DNA of 64,000 nt from Branchiostoma floridae (lineage: Eukaryota; Chordata; Leptocardii; Amphioxiformes; Branchiostomatidae), in NCBI RefSeq assembly GCF_000003815.2, contig NC_049987.1, positions 6,799,331 to 6,863,330 on the forward strand. The letters run 5' to 3'. Shown here piece by piece: positions 11,201-24,214 of the stretch. The notes below the pieces were generated by a model. That model made no database searches and was not told the origin of the DNA. It worked only from the letters and a program-made list of their open reading frames with translations. The first letter of the stretch is position 1, and each line of letters begins with the position of its first letter. A program made the position numbers and the translations under genes.

Positions 11201-14200
11201 CGCATGTCTCCCCACGCAGGCCTGTGTTATAGAGTAGGCAAACATAAGCTGTACCCACAGCTCTCCATCTTGAGTCCACACTGTTGTCTGTCCATAGGGA
11301 ACCTGTACAGGTTCATGGGGCAGGCCAATGTCAAGGTCAACCTGAGGGCACAAACATGGCGGCTATCAGTACGACAGAACAATTTAACCCTAACCCCAAC
11401 CCTAACAGTAACCTAACACTAACCCTAACCCATCTTGGGTCCACACTATTGTCTGTCCATAGCGAACATGAGATATATGATGACAGGCAAACGTCAAAGT
11501 CAGTCAACCTGGGAGAAATAAAGATGGCGGTAAGTCCAAGAGCATACCAGAAATGGCAATCAGCGCAAGTACGAGAGCAAAACTAAGCAAGAGGCAAATA
11601 GAAGGGTTCAACATGTCTTCAACTAAAGCATGGTTTCATTGCGTTTTGTACTCATTATAAACCAAGGTCTTCTTGAAAAGCAACTTGTCAAAGTTGAATG
11701 TGTCTGCCCAGGTGTTTGTGCGTCTATCAAGACGGCAATAGAATAGACAGCAATAGAATAAGGTTCACCCAGATACATCAGTTACTTTCCGTACCGTGTG
11801 CTGTATAGTATCGTGCCCGTCGGGTCCACTCTGAGCATCCTGTTTGCCGTCGTGACGTCATGAAAATTGGCACCCTTTTCGTTGACGAAGAACACATCCG
11901 GGACCCAGATCTTCCCGACAACACTTGCGTCCAGCGTCAGCGTCTCGTTGAACTGTTTGAAGGACAGTCGGGGGTCGTTCCACCGCTGGCGGAAGAACAC
12001 GTTGATGATGTAGTCCTGTGGTTGTTCGGTTTAGGCGGATGGAGACGGGGTGAAGGGGCAAGAAAAAGAATAAGAGTTATATGGTCAATGACTTATAGAT
12101 TTGACAGCGCTGTGATACAAATTTGTCTCTCATATTTCTCTAATTGTTTGATGCATTGCCAAACTTTTCACTGCGGTTTATGACATACGCTCGTGTCATC
12201 GTTTTGCAGAAAATGGTTGATCGTGGCTTTGACAAAATTTGTAGACGGGATCAGTCATGTCTAGTAAATGTTTTGCACCTGTGTCGGGATCCATAGCGCA
12301 ATGCGTTAATATAAAAATACAAATACACATACAAAGAGAAACTTTCAGAGTAGACGGACACAGATACGATGGTAAGGGAAGTTGCAGTTCTGCCGGATAG
12401 GCCGTGATGTTTCTTGCACCAATGGTTGGAGTATGGCGTAATACCAACTCTGCTCTCTGGGGCTGTAACTGGCCCCTAGTAGACCGGCTGGCTGTTGTGA
12501 ACAGCTTTGGAGATATGCCGCGAGAGTCAAGTACCAAGGAGATCAGCTTTCTTTCAGCCGTACCATTTCTTAGATAAAAAAGAAATAAGGGGATTGCATA
12601 CATGTATATATCACAACGACCCTGTTATTGCATTTTTAAAGCGGAACCTCCAACTGAACGCTCCTTCCGAAAGACTGCAACTGTAGCAGCGTATAAATTG
12701 AATTGGAAATAATCATAAGATGTATTCCTTACATAGACGAATCATGCGATCATATTCTGTCCTGTTAGCAGTAGATGTCTTATCATCAGATAAGACATCA
12801 GATCAAGGGTCGGGAGGCAACAGAAGCATGTTTTCCGGCAACTTTGTAATCACTTTCTGTCTGCCAGTCACGGAAAATTTTTCATTTCCCTATCAGCAAT
12901 CCTGTCGGCAGTGGAACTTCCTGATTTTAAATTACAGACAGACTTTCTCCCTTTCCGTCCGTCTGCGTGTCTGACAGGGGGTGTGATACCCATCGTGATG
13001 ATAACGGACTGTCGCAGTTTGACTGTTTTGTAATAAGGAAGACTCTAACAAACCCAGACGATATCTGTCTGATTCTGAGATATCTCATAACCTGTCGGCT
13101 CGCAGCAAATTAAAATCGGGGAAATTGTCAGTTATCGGTAGTCCTGAGCCATAATTGCTTTTTTATGCAGAGGGATATTTTGGTCGTCCTAACTTGTTCC
13201 AAAGAAGAAGTTTCAAAGTTTCTTGGATGAGAGCATAGTCTTAATGCCCAACATTGTAGATAGTCAACAACAAAACAAGTTTACTTAACATGCTCCTCCT
13301 GTTTCAAAAATCTTCTACACCTTACCACATCTGCTTGCAGAAATTTCTACAAGGACAGATTTTTGCCGATAGCCTGGTATTGATTTGACAGCCTAGGTTT
13401 GCTGACTGAGCAAGCAAACTACATATGCCAATCGAGTAAAATCAACATTCTACCTTCCAAATGCTGCAGATCTGAATTATCGATCTACGACCTCTTGTTA
13501 CCACTTAAGACGACCTTTATATCTTGTATTGGTTCAAACAAGATCTGTCATGCAGGTGCAGAACCGACGCCCTACATGTACTGTGACTTCCTCACATCGG
13601 TAATGTTAAACAGCTGCATGATCTTCCTGCTGTACAGGAATAAATGACAAACATTGCGAACTCACACTTAACCGTTAAAATCGGTTTGCCCTTTTTGCTG
13701 AGTCTTCCGAAGTTTTTAACTTCTCCGCCGCTTTGATCTGCTTGTGATGACTGTTTTAAACACCGTTGCAGCGTGGAAGTCTCTACCAGACTCGAGACCC
13801 CGCCTGGCCGAATAGTAATAGGGGAATTTGGCCAAGTTAGGAATAAAAGTCTAGTAGGCGTTAAGTGTCCCTATTTGGCCAAATTCTTCCTTTTCTATCC
13901 AGCCGACCCGTCTGCCTAGAGACTGGCAGCGTGGGTGGACGGAGAAGAGTAAACCTGACAACATTGACCGTGTAAAACCAGTGCGCATTTGCCATTTGAT
14001 GACGGGCCGTAAAGAATAGATTTTATCACTCAAGTAATGCTCAGTTCGTAAGATTTGATGATGAAGACGTTTTTTGCTCAAACATCGTCCGGTTCTTGAG
14101 AATTGACGAGGAACCTTAAAGAATATATCTTTCATCACTCAAACAATGCCCAGTTCTTAAGGTTTCACGCCAAGCCTTAAAGAAGACTTTTCACTCAAAG

Positions 14201-17200
14201 ACTGTCCGGTCCTTGGGATTTGCAAACGAAACTTTGATAACAAGTTCTTATCACTAAAAAATCGGCTAGTTCTCCAGTTTAGTTGTTCTGCTGACAGGTA
14301 GTGAAACGCCGTGGATACAAACTAAAGCGGGCTGGAGCCGGCCGGTCTAGACGGCACGTCGCTAGTTACAAACCTGGTTACTTATGTTTAAGCCAATACT
14401 GTCCAAGTTAGGTTTTTAAAGATCATGAGTTTAACTACTGATTTTTATAAATTGCATATTTTACACGATACAAATCATACTGAGATAAACGTCGTTACAA
14501 CTCATGATCTGCTTTCTGTGCTGCAAGAATGAATTTGTTTTTACGTTTACTCGGCCACTTCTGTCTATACTGCAGAGTGCAGACAATACAGTGGGATGTA
14601 CGGGGTCAAGTACGGGATAGTGAGATATTTCGGTGTTTTGCTCAAGTGACCATGATGCAAGTGTTGTCGGCCATGTTGAATGGTTAAATGAAACGAGATG
14701 CAGAACGGGCAGGAGCTCTAGGCTCTAGGTAATATAATCAGCTGCTGCCGCGCCGCGTGCCTGCGAAGCTGGTGTGTGACGCCAAAGGGCGGTTATACCG
14801 GCTATATAGATACAGATACAGATACAGACACCAGCCATATCTGGTCATATCACTCGTTCGTGCTCACGTGACTATGACGTAATTATTTCCCGCCATATTG
14901 GATGGTTAAACGTAATGAGATGCAGGAGGGGGCGGACAGGAGCCGGCTGGTCTAGACAACACGTCACTCCTGCATCGCTCATGTTTGCAGTGGGCAAGAT
15001 TCACTAACGCCGATAATGAATTCGTTCCATGTCTTCCAGCCTGTCGGAAGAAAGTGTTAAACATAGGTCCTTAAGGTCCCTTTCTCCATATCTTAAGTAA
15101 AACATACGCGTTACTCCCATAAGGTCATGGATGGAGGGTTTGTTCAATGACTATAATACCGAATTTGTTTTGACGATTTGTATCTTATGGATTGATATTA
15201 ATCATAATTCTTTCTTGTTCATGTATAACTATGGAACCTTACTGAAAGGTAGTTTTCGGTCAGGGACTTGCCACGTTGGGTAAAGAACAAATAAATGGAG
15301 AAATGAGTAAACATTTACTTCCTCTGGAAAATTGCGATCTCAATATGTAGTCATGTTGCGAAGTAAATAATTTTTGGTCAATTAAAAAACAATTCTATAA
15401 GAAATTCTGAACAGAACTGAATCTTAACACAGCCAATATAACGAAGCCAAATCGAAGATGATTCCCCAAGGTCGTTCTGTGCCTTCACGTCCTTTGAACT
15501 TGGAATGAACTTGAGATGAGGAGACGTCAATACCGCATTTCACACAGAGATCAAGTTACCTGGCAGGTCACCCGATACCCAGGTCTGGCGCCAACACCGC
15601 TAGACTCAATCACTCACAGGTGATGTGGCATTTTGTGTCGATCTGCGGTTAACCAATAGCGGTTTGCAGAAAATCATACTTTTATTCTTATCTTGGAAAC
15701 TTTTAGTCCACCTTAAGTCAACATAGGTAGACAAAAGATGAATTTCGTCCTCTGTGACGTCACACTGACGAACAATTGAAAGCCACCTAGGTTTGGCAAG
15801 TAGTACTACACTCTATTGTTTTAAGATGCTGATGAAATCAAAACAAAATGAAAGCAAAACCGTACAAAAATTAAAAATCAACTATATTCTCCATTATGTT
15901 TTAGTCAATAACTTCTTGCTGCTACATGAACATATGACAACATTTATATTGGAATAGAATGGTCGATAAAGTCATAATCGCAAAGCTTATTTTCACACTA
16001 ATGTTGATCTGATGCAAGTCATCGTCGAACATCTACTTGACATCTACTGCTAGCAGGACAAAATATGATCGCATTCTGTCGTCAATATACGGAACGCATT
16101 TCATTTCAAAACCAATTTATATGCTGCTAGAGTTGCAGTCCCTCGAATGGAGCGTTAAGCCGGAAGTTCCACTTTGAAAAGAGCCAGACCTTGAAAATGT
16201 TAAAGAAACCACCACACTAAAGATAAGATTGCGCTGGCCAAAAGCCTTTCCATCCTGACCTCAAAGACTGTCCGTTACCAACAGCCCGCTAGGTAGGCAG
16301 CCTGGGGTCATGTCAGTCCAACCAATCAGATAAACTTATAAGATACTCTTCATCGAGCCTAACCACATTCCAAGGTTGTCCTTTGATCTGTTAGTAATTT
16401 GGCGGCTTGGATCCGGCTTAGACCAGTTCTGATCCATCACCTGCTGATTTCCTATATAAAATCGATATCTTGTCTCCGCCACGATAAACACGCTGGAATT
16501 TCATCGGTTGAACTTTACTACGGCGCCGGTCGAGTAAATAACCTTAGTAAGGAAAACATCTCCCGTGGGGTAATGTTTCCTAGATCTTCTGACTTTCAAC
16601 AACCATATTTATATGTTGAAGACGCCTACTTAAGGGCGTAAGACATAGGGAATACGGAAAGTAATTTGACAACTTAACATTACACCCATCAAATGTCTGA
16701 TTAGCTCCACTCGTTATCCTCAGTCTGGACATGGACCGTGAACGATTGTGTACGATAGTACGATATGGACATTTTCATTGCCAGACTCATATTCAGCCAT
16801 TAGAGACCGGCTAAGGATATAACATTGTTTGAACCCAACTATGACTGTCACATCAGACGAGTATTTAACGTGCTGAGTGCATGATAAAAAGTCTCGTTTA
16901 CGTGGCGTGTATTTTTCCCGATATTTGGGGTTTTAAGCCGCAAAGTGGCAAAATGCGCATCAGATTGAAGACGGTAAGTAAGGAATGGTTAACGGAATAT
17001 TAAACTCAACTCTGCAACATAGAAAACTATTAGAAGGCAAGATAGTGAAGTGTGCTTATTTTCGGAAAAGTATTTAAATGCAATGAGAAGTTCTGTACAG
17101 AGTAGCAGAGTGAGAGCTATGAGAAAGTCTGGGATATGCTTTTATTTTTCCGTTTTTCAACAAGTTTATTTGCGAGTACACATGAGAGTTTTTTCTGCTA

Positions 17201-20200
17201 GTTTCTGTATAGTTGATTCACAGAGCAACAGCCGGTGTTGCAGACCGTTAAGATTCACTCGGTTCCTCATGGATTTTCCGCGAGCTGCTCAAGATGCGGA
17301 AAGACTCAAGATGTCTTAACGTGTCCTCTAGACCATGAATCACTTCTTAAAGCTGCCGAGGGAATATATGGGATTTCTAAGGATGCTGGCTACGGATAAG
17401 GTTTTCTAACTTTTAAAATAACCCTCTGTGGTAAAGGATTCGGCACGGAGTTGTGGAAACAACTCCTACATCTATTCCCTACTCCTTACAAGGAAGTCAT
17501 AGCAGGAAGGCCAAGGATCTTTTAATCTGGGAGGAAAAGTACGTCGTCGTTTTGCTTACTTCAGCTATCAATCAAACCTAAGACCACTTTACTTCTTAAG
17601 ACGCCTGGAGTCCAGACGCCTTTCGGTGTAGACTTCCCTTCAGCAACACTGAGGAGGTACAACCACCGGTCATCGACTCCGGTTTCGTCATCTCATCCCA
17701 AGGGAGAAAAGTGTTGTTTAGTCGTGTCTGTCTGTCCAATTGTTTTGCCCATCTGTTTGTATGTCTGTCTGTGTGTGTATCCGTCTGTTTATGTGTCTAT
17801 CTATTCGTCTGTGCGGCCGCCTGTGTCTGTGTGTCTGTATATCCGTCTGTCTGTTTGTCTTTCAGTCTGTGTTACTGGGATTTCCAATATAAAAAAAAAC
17901 TAACGTTATCGACACTATTTACGATATCCGCGAGACTGCAAGGGTCGCAAAGCAGTACCACTGATATCCTTATTTGACTGTACATGTGAGTTACACTTCC
18001 GACTCTGAGAGTCTGTGACTTACACAAAACCTAACGTTAACTCTCGGGGTCATCAAAAGCCTAAAGTAGCTAAGAGTCCAGCCTTGTCGTGCCTTTAGTC
18101 ACACTCCGAAGGTCCGCTTCTGCCAGTGCGCCTCCGCCTGGTTGTTGGTCTCCAGGCTAACAGGTCAGTCAAGTAGGGATCAAACTTAATCCTTTGTTTA
18201 CATACGTAATAAATCTTGTGCGCACATCTGAACCACCTCAAGGTCATCCAAGGTTATTGGATCGACGCCATCTCGCGTACTTGAAACGTCGTTTTAAATT
18301 CCAGTATTCAGTCGCAAACTGTACGTACGTATTGCTCCTTTCAGCTGTAAGACCGGCATTTCTTATCTCAGTAACCCAGGTTTACGTAGTCCTCCCGCGT
18401 CACTATCAGGGGTTGAGATCACCGGCTGGATCTGTCGTCTGATGCAAGACCGGCGAGTAAGGGAGGACTTTCTCTTTCTGCAAGAAGTCCTAGTTTTAAC
18501 TAAATGCAATCTCCCAAGGAAAACAGACGCGAGAGGTTTATCTTGAAGGAGAACCTAAGAGCAAAGAAGGCCATTACCCGACATGGAGTTGTAACTCCAA
18601 GGTCTGTGATTCGAGAAGAAATCAATCGCTTCCAAAACTGTTCAAAGAACGTAGGTACATGTCAGGTGGATATGTGAGATATGCCGTCATTTTAGGTCGT
18701 TTCAGTTCACAGATCTGATTGTACAAGGTTGGCTAGAATAGGTATATGAAAAAAGGTTTTTTGACGAGAGCTGACTTTTCCATGATGGACCAGGAGGACC
18801 ATTAAGCTGTTGTGATCCCGAGGTCTGCCATATCAGAAAACGTCTTACTATAAGAAAGGAAGACTTGGTACAGATAGATGTACTTGTCCAATGAAAGCAG
18901 AGTTAGATTATACGAAAGCTCTGTGTCATGGTTGAAACAGATAGCCACAATCTGCAAGGAGCACCAGTGCTGTATCAGAGCATTGGATTGTCGATAAGAG
19001 GAATGCTCTCCGCAAAATCTGTACGCTTACGCTTGCAAAGTTGCATTATGTCCGCATCATTTCCGTCATTTTAACAACGTTTGATGTATCGTTCTGTACA
19101 ACTCGCTCCCAGCCATCACGTGTAGAACACTCACCCCTTTAGTTGCTATGACAACTCATGATGCTCTGCGAATTTTGCAAAACACCATGTATTCTTATTA
19201 GTGTCTCTAATAAGGTTTTTTAAAGCTTACTAGACAGCTTCTGGAGGGTGACAAATGTATACTTTCATCCCTTTCAGAGTTTTGACAGTGACTATTTTTG
19301 TAGACTTTTGGGCATAAATTTCTTCCTAACCATGATGCGCAGGTTTACCGTAAATACGTGACCGTGATATGGCACGAAATGTAACGTTAACAAACCATTC
19401 ACGCTAACCAACGCACAACTCAACTAGGTAGAAAAACCCAATGACGAGACTGCAGAACTTTCATGTCATAACGACGCAAAGTTCTCTCTTTGATGTCGTC
19501 TGAAAGTGAACTCGTCATTACGAATGTGCCTGTGTGACAACCGGAATGTCACGGTGCGCGGAAATAACGACATAACGTGCTGTAATGTTTAGAGTAAAGA
19601 CTCCCCTGTGGTGCCTCTCCGTAAACAGTTAGTTCAGCACAGGACGTCAGGAAAGGCTCATGGCGTCGAGCCATGGATGGAACACGGAACCCAGGCAGAC
19701 GACACTAGTGTACAACTCTTATTAATGTCCTCATGAGAGACACTGCATCAAGCAGTACAGCTGATGGGACAGGGGGAGTGACGTCATGTGATCCATACGT
19801 CCCGAGTTGACATTCCATGGTGTGCTCTACGACGAAGACGACAACAATGAATGGAAAACTTGACATAAAAAAACCATAGCGATAAGTCTACAAGAAGTTT
19901 ACGAAGAGAGTGACAACCCCCGGTAGTACGTTCAAACAGCTAGGGAATGCCAGTCCTAGTTTCTAAAGTGTTAGCATCCTAGACATCTTTTGACGAGATC
20001 CCTCTGTGCCATTTAGTTGCTAGTGGAGTCGTGCATAGAAAGATATGGTGATTTTACGTAAGACCCTTTTCTCCCAAAGGAACTCCAAATGAGATGTAGT
20101 AATATAACATAAAAACTAATGGTGGCCAGAAATTTACGATTGACAAATGGAATTTGTCCAACGTTGCCAGAAGGAAGCAAAACGTAGAATAGAGGAAATG

Positions 20201-23200
20201 ATTGAATATTAAATGCAGAATTAATTCCTCTGACTGTTATGACAGACGCAGTTCTCACTGTTCCACTTGAGCTGCGGTCTGTAGAAATTGTTTCTGCCAG
20301 CTGAGCGCTAATGGAGTCATTTATTCCATTACTGCGACAATTGATGAGGTTCCGGAAGCGGCGGTAAGAGGTTTTATACCCGGAACTGTGCCCTGGCTGA
20401 TCCCTGTAATCACACAAACAGCGTTTAGCCGCAGGCAGGCGGGCAGGAGTAACGTCTTCTGGCAGGTGGAACAAAAACAGTCGCGTTTGTCTCCAGATTC
20501 ACGGATAATCCCGTACATGCCATGTTCTACACTTCAACAGTCTTTAGAGTTTCCCTGTTAGTTGTTTGTTTCAAGTAGAGCCAGAACACGTCGTGTTTGT
20601 GGGTTAAAGGATAATCTATTATACATCAGTGATGACAGGCTTTGAGTTTGCAATACATATCCCTTTGTCATTCTGCTTGGGCAATTATGTTTTCCCCGTA
20701 GGGAACAACGTTTCATTTTTGCTCGTGTGATCTTTTATCTTTGTTCTTCTTCTTCCTCCGTCTGTAGTCAATCAGAGCATAGGTTAGATATCAGCTGTTA
20801 TTGTAAATATGAGCATTTTTTCACCACGAGATGCTTGACAAAAGGCTACGGGGAAAACATTCTGCGTTTTCGCGAAAATGTTGCCTTTACGAGTGTACTT
20901 GTTGTTTCAACAACGACATTTTATGATGTCGCTGGTTTCATGCACAATTTGTGCTTGTCATAGATGATCTGTCATAGAGTGATACGCTGGGGGTATCAAA
21001 ATTTGCACACCAGTACAGTCATAAAAGTCATCGTTCACTGCGGATTATAGTCAGATATGGTAGTCTTTACATGGACATATTTCAGTCTTGTTTTGTGCTT
21101 TCTTCATTGATGTGAAGACTCAATCAACGGCTTGTGAGCATATGTGGATGCAGCCTGTGTACACGTGTGGATTAGTCGTCACAATACACACTGTTCATCG
21201 TCAATGCTATTCTGCTTCGGCAGACTTTAGATGTGTTCATCTAACTTGATGATTGCTTCGCTGATAAGGTAGAAAACAGCAGCGTGATACATGAGCTCTG
21301 TATTTCCATTGACAAAACCGATCTATTTATGTTCACCACGTTTGGTGGTATTTCTCCTGAATGTGCGATAATGCCCAGGAGTGAATGGATAAGTCGATTA
21401 TGCCTTTGTCACTACGATGGAGCTGATCGGTAAAGTCGTGCTTATCACTCACAGCTATCTGACACTTAATCTTTTACTCTGTTGCACACAATGGCATCCC
21501 TTGACATGAGTCCTATCCCAATCACATACTCAGGGCACCTTTCGATCACGTTCAGTAACTTTATACACTTGTTACTTCACTATTTTTTAATACAGCTTTA
21601 GTTTAATGTCTTAGTTTTTAGCTTGCCTTTTTATATCCAGTCGCTATCTGTGCAGCTCTGACTGTATGTTTCTTACAGCCAAATAATATAATAACTGAAT
21701 AAGACCTAGGAGTTAACAAGACGTCCTTACCATCGTCGTTTCCTTCACAGAACCCATACTCTGCACGAAGATGTCACAAGTGACGTTAACCGGGGCACCT
21801 GGAAGGGAAAAGCGAATTTCATATGATAAATCATATATCATATCATATCCATTCATATCATATGCTCTGTATGAAAACATCACATTATATCATACCATTG
21901 CACATCAAACATATAGCATATCATATCATATCATGCCATATTATATGACATCCCATCATATCATTCAAACTATATCATAGGCTCTGTATGAAAACATCAC
22001 AGGTCATATCGCGGGAGTTTGCACTCACGTGACAATGACGTAAGTATTTTCCACCATGTTGGATGGTTAAACCTGGACGTTGACAGCTTTAGGTAAACTC
22101 ATGTATAATCATGACACAAGTTCATATTATAGACAATCAAATCTATTGCCTTGAATCTTCCTGGTTAAAATATCCAACAAGGAGGTTGTGACGTAAAGGA
22201 TTACGTCACATCACATCACATCACATGATATATATTGGCGTTTGCTGTACTTAGAGGGGATTGATATTGACAACTGACATTTTGAAAGTAGCATCGACAG
22301 AAGAAAAACATATCACGTTTAGGATTTTTGTGTTGAAAGGAAAGTTCAGAATCTGGTCACGTTGTCCAACGTTCTGCCTAATGTTCACGCATGATGATTC
22401 CGGAGAGCGAGTGTGTGAAAATACACAGAATCACATTTGAATAGTCATAAAACAATATGACCCCATCTGCCTCCACTACATCGTGCCGTCAGGTGAGTTA
22501 CGGTGTGCGTGGGATGCGGAGGGGATGGATGGTTGTGTTTTATACCCTTCCTGATGCTTCAGCCACATTGCACACTACAAAGACTAAGAACCCCCTACGG
22601 CAAAATACATTTTTCATACACAAACAGGACCGCTCTATCTGCGTGTACGGCTGACGACACCTCAAAGGTAGGAGAGGGGCGTCCTTACGTGCGGGGACGT
22701 GCGGTTAGCATCCGGCCATCTGTCATGCTGGCCGCAGTGGTGCGTGTGTGTCTAAAGGTCTGGGAAACGAATGTCCTCCTCACAAAGGGTAATCCCTCTC
22801 CTCCCTGGTTACTACTCGGGTCAAGTCCAGGTTTATTGCCGGGGGAGGCGGGGTGCATTCGTCACGGTTTGTACGGACTTGGATTCTCTGCCAGGCGCAC
22901 TGTAAACCCTGCCTTAGGCCTACGTCACATTACCAAACCGGGGCCGGGTCGGGCAGCTTTTGGGAAAGTATGCTATAAAAGACAACAAACTACACAAGAC
23001 GTAAAGGGAATAGCCATGGGAATTATTAGTGTACATTTTTACCAATAAGTTTCTATTTTTCGTTTCCACAAACAGCCCAGCCGGAAATGTGACGTTAGCC
23101 TTGCATGGTATTCACCGATTTGAAACAGAACAAAATAAGAATGCAAGTCTATCATGCCACGAGAGTCCGTGCTAGGTCTGGAAAAATACTCAAGACTAGA

Positions 23201-24183
23201 GTTCGGCGACCTCATACCTCCATGAAAATTTAGAGCTTTTGTAAATTTCATGCAATTGACTAACACATTAACATAATTTATGCGTGGTGTTGTTCATCAT
23301 TGATTAACGTACACATGTCACAAGTATAAAATTCCAATTATTAGACATAAAGCGGCTTTGCAATTTTTACATAAATTATGCAAATAAGTTCCTCATTACC
23401 ATATTTGGTATCTACTTATATTCCATCTATCATTAATTAGTAAGTGTTACATTTATTGAAGTCCAGTTATTGCTAATAATGGTATTATACAATTTCCTTA
23501 TTAATTATGCAAATAAGGTCCTCATTTGCATAACATGTATATCATTATGAACACCTTGCCTAAGCTACCTGCACCCCTAAAATGATGCCAATCCGTCGAT
23601 CCTTTCTGCAGTTATCCTCTTTGGAATGTCTTGACAAAAACGCCCCTGCAGTTCCGAAATTACATGTTAGGGGGCTGAAATCTGCCCCACTTTGTCATGA
23701 GCTATCTACCACCCAAATGTCAAGACTATATCATGTCCGGGACAAGAGATACATTGAAAAAACTGCTATGATAGAATATTCTCATTAATTATGCAAATGT
23801 ACTCCTATTTTGCATAATTAGTATCTTATCTTGTACAACATTGTCTAAGTTACCTACATACCAAAAATCATAAAAATCCATTGTTCCCTTCTTGAGTTAT
23901 CCTCTTCAGAAGTTTTTGACAAAAATGCCCCTGCTATCCCAAACCTAGTCGGTAGGGGGCCCAAACTTATGTCACTTATTCCTGAGCACAAGAGCTATGT
24001 AACACTCAAAAATTGTGACCATAGCGTGTTCAGAACACGAGATAGCAAAACCGGAAGTTGCGCTGCAGTACCAAGGGAAGCCGCTAGGGGGCCCAAAATC
24101 TAATCACTTCCAGCTTTCATCGCACCCTACCAACACACAAAGTATTAAACTAATCCATCCAGCCGTTCTTGAGTTATCTTGTT

Positions 24184-24214
<31 letters not shown>

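Noticed and set aside
11386-11430. True telomere or chromosome end
   Set aside because: Only about seven degenerate units inside an intron, with unique gene sequence on both sides.
11284-11586. 100-codon plus-strand ORF with NPNPNPN and LTLTLTH stretches
   Set aside because: It is the antisense shadow of exon 5, the telomere-like repeat and the pseudo-exon.
13310-13390. Candidate short exon with donor GTAAGG (minus) near 13330
   Set aside because: The upstream sequence does not encode any Cys-loop receptor segment. The real exon 3 was found at 21731-21798 with exact length and phase.
22503-23048. 181-codon plus-strand ORF
   Set aside because: It runs from a diverged 290-bp repeat unit straight through a MITE, so it is a chance frame.
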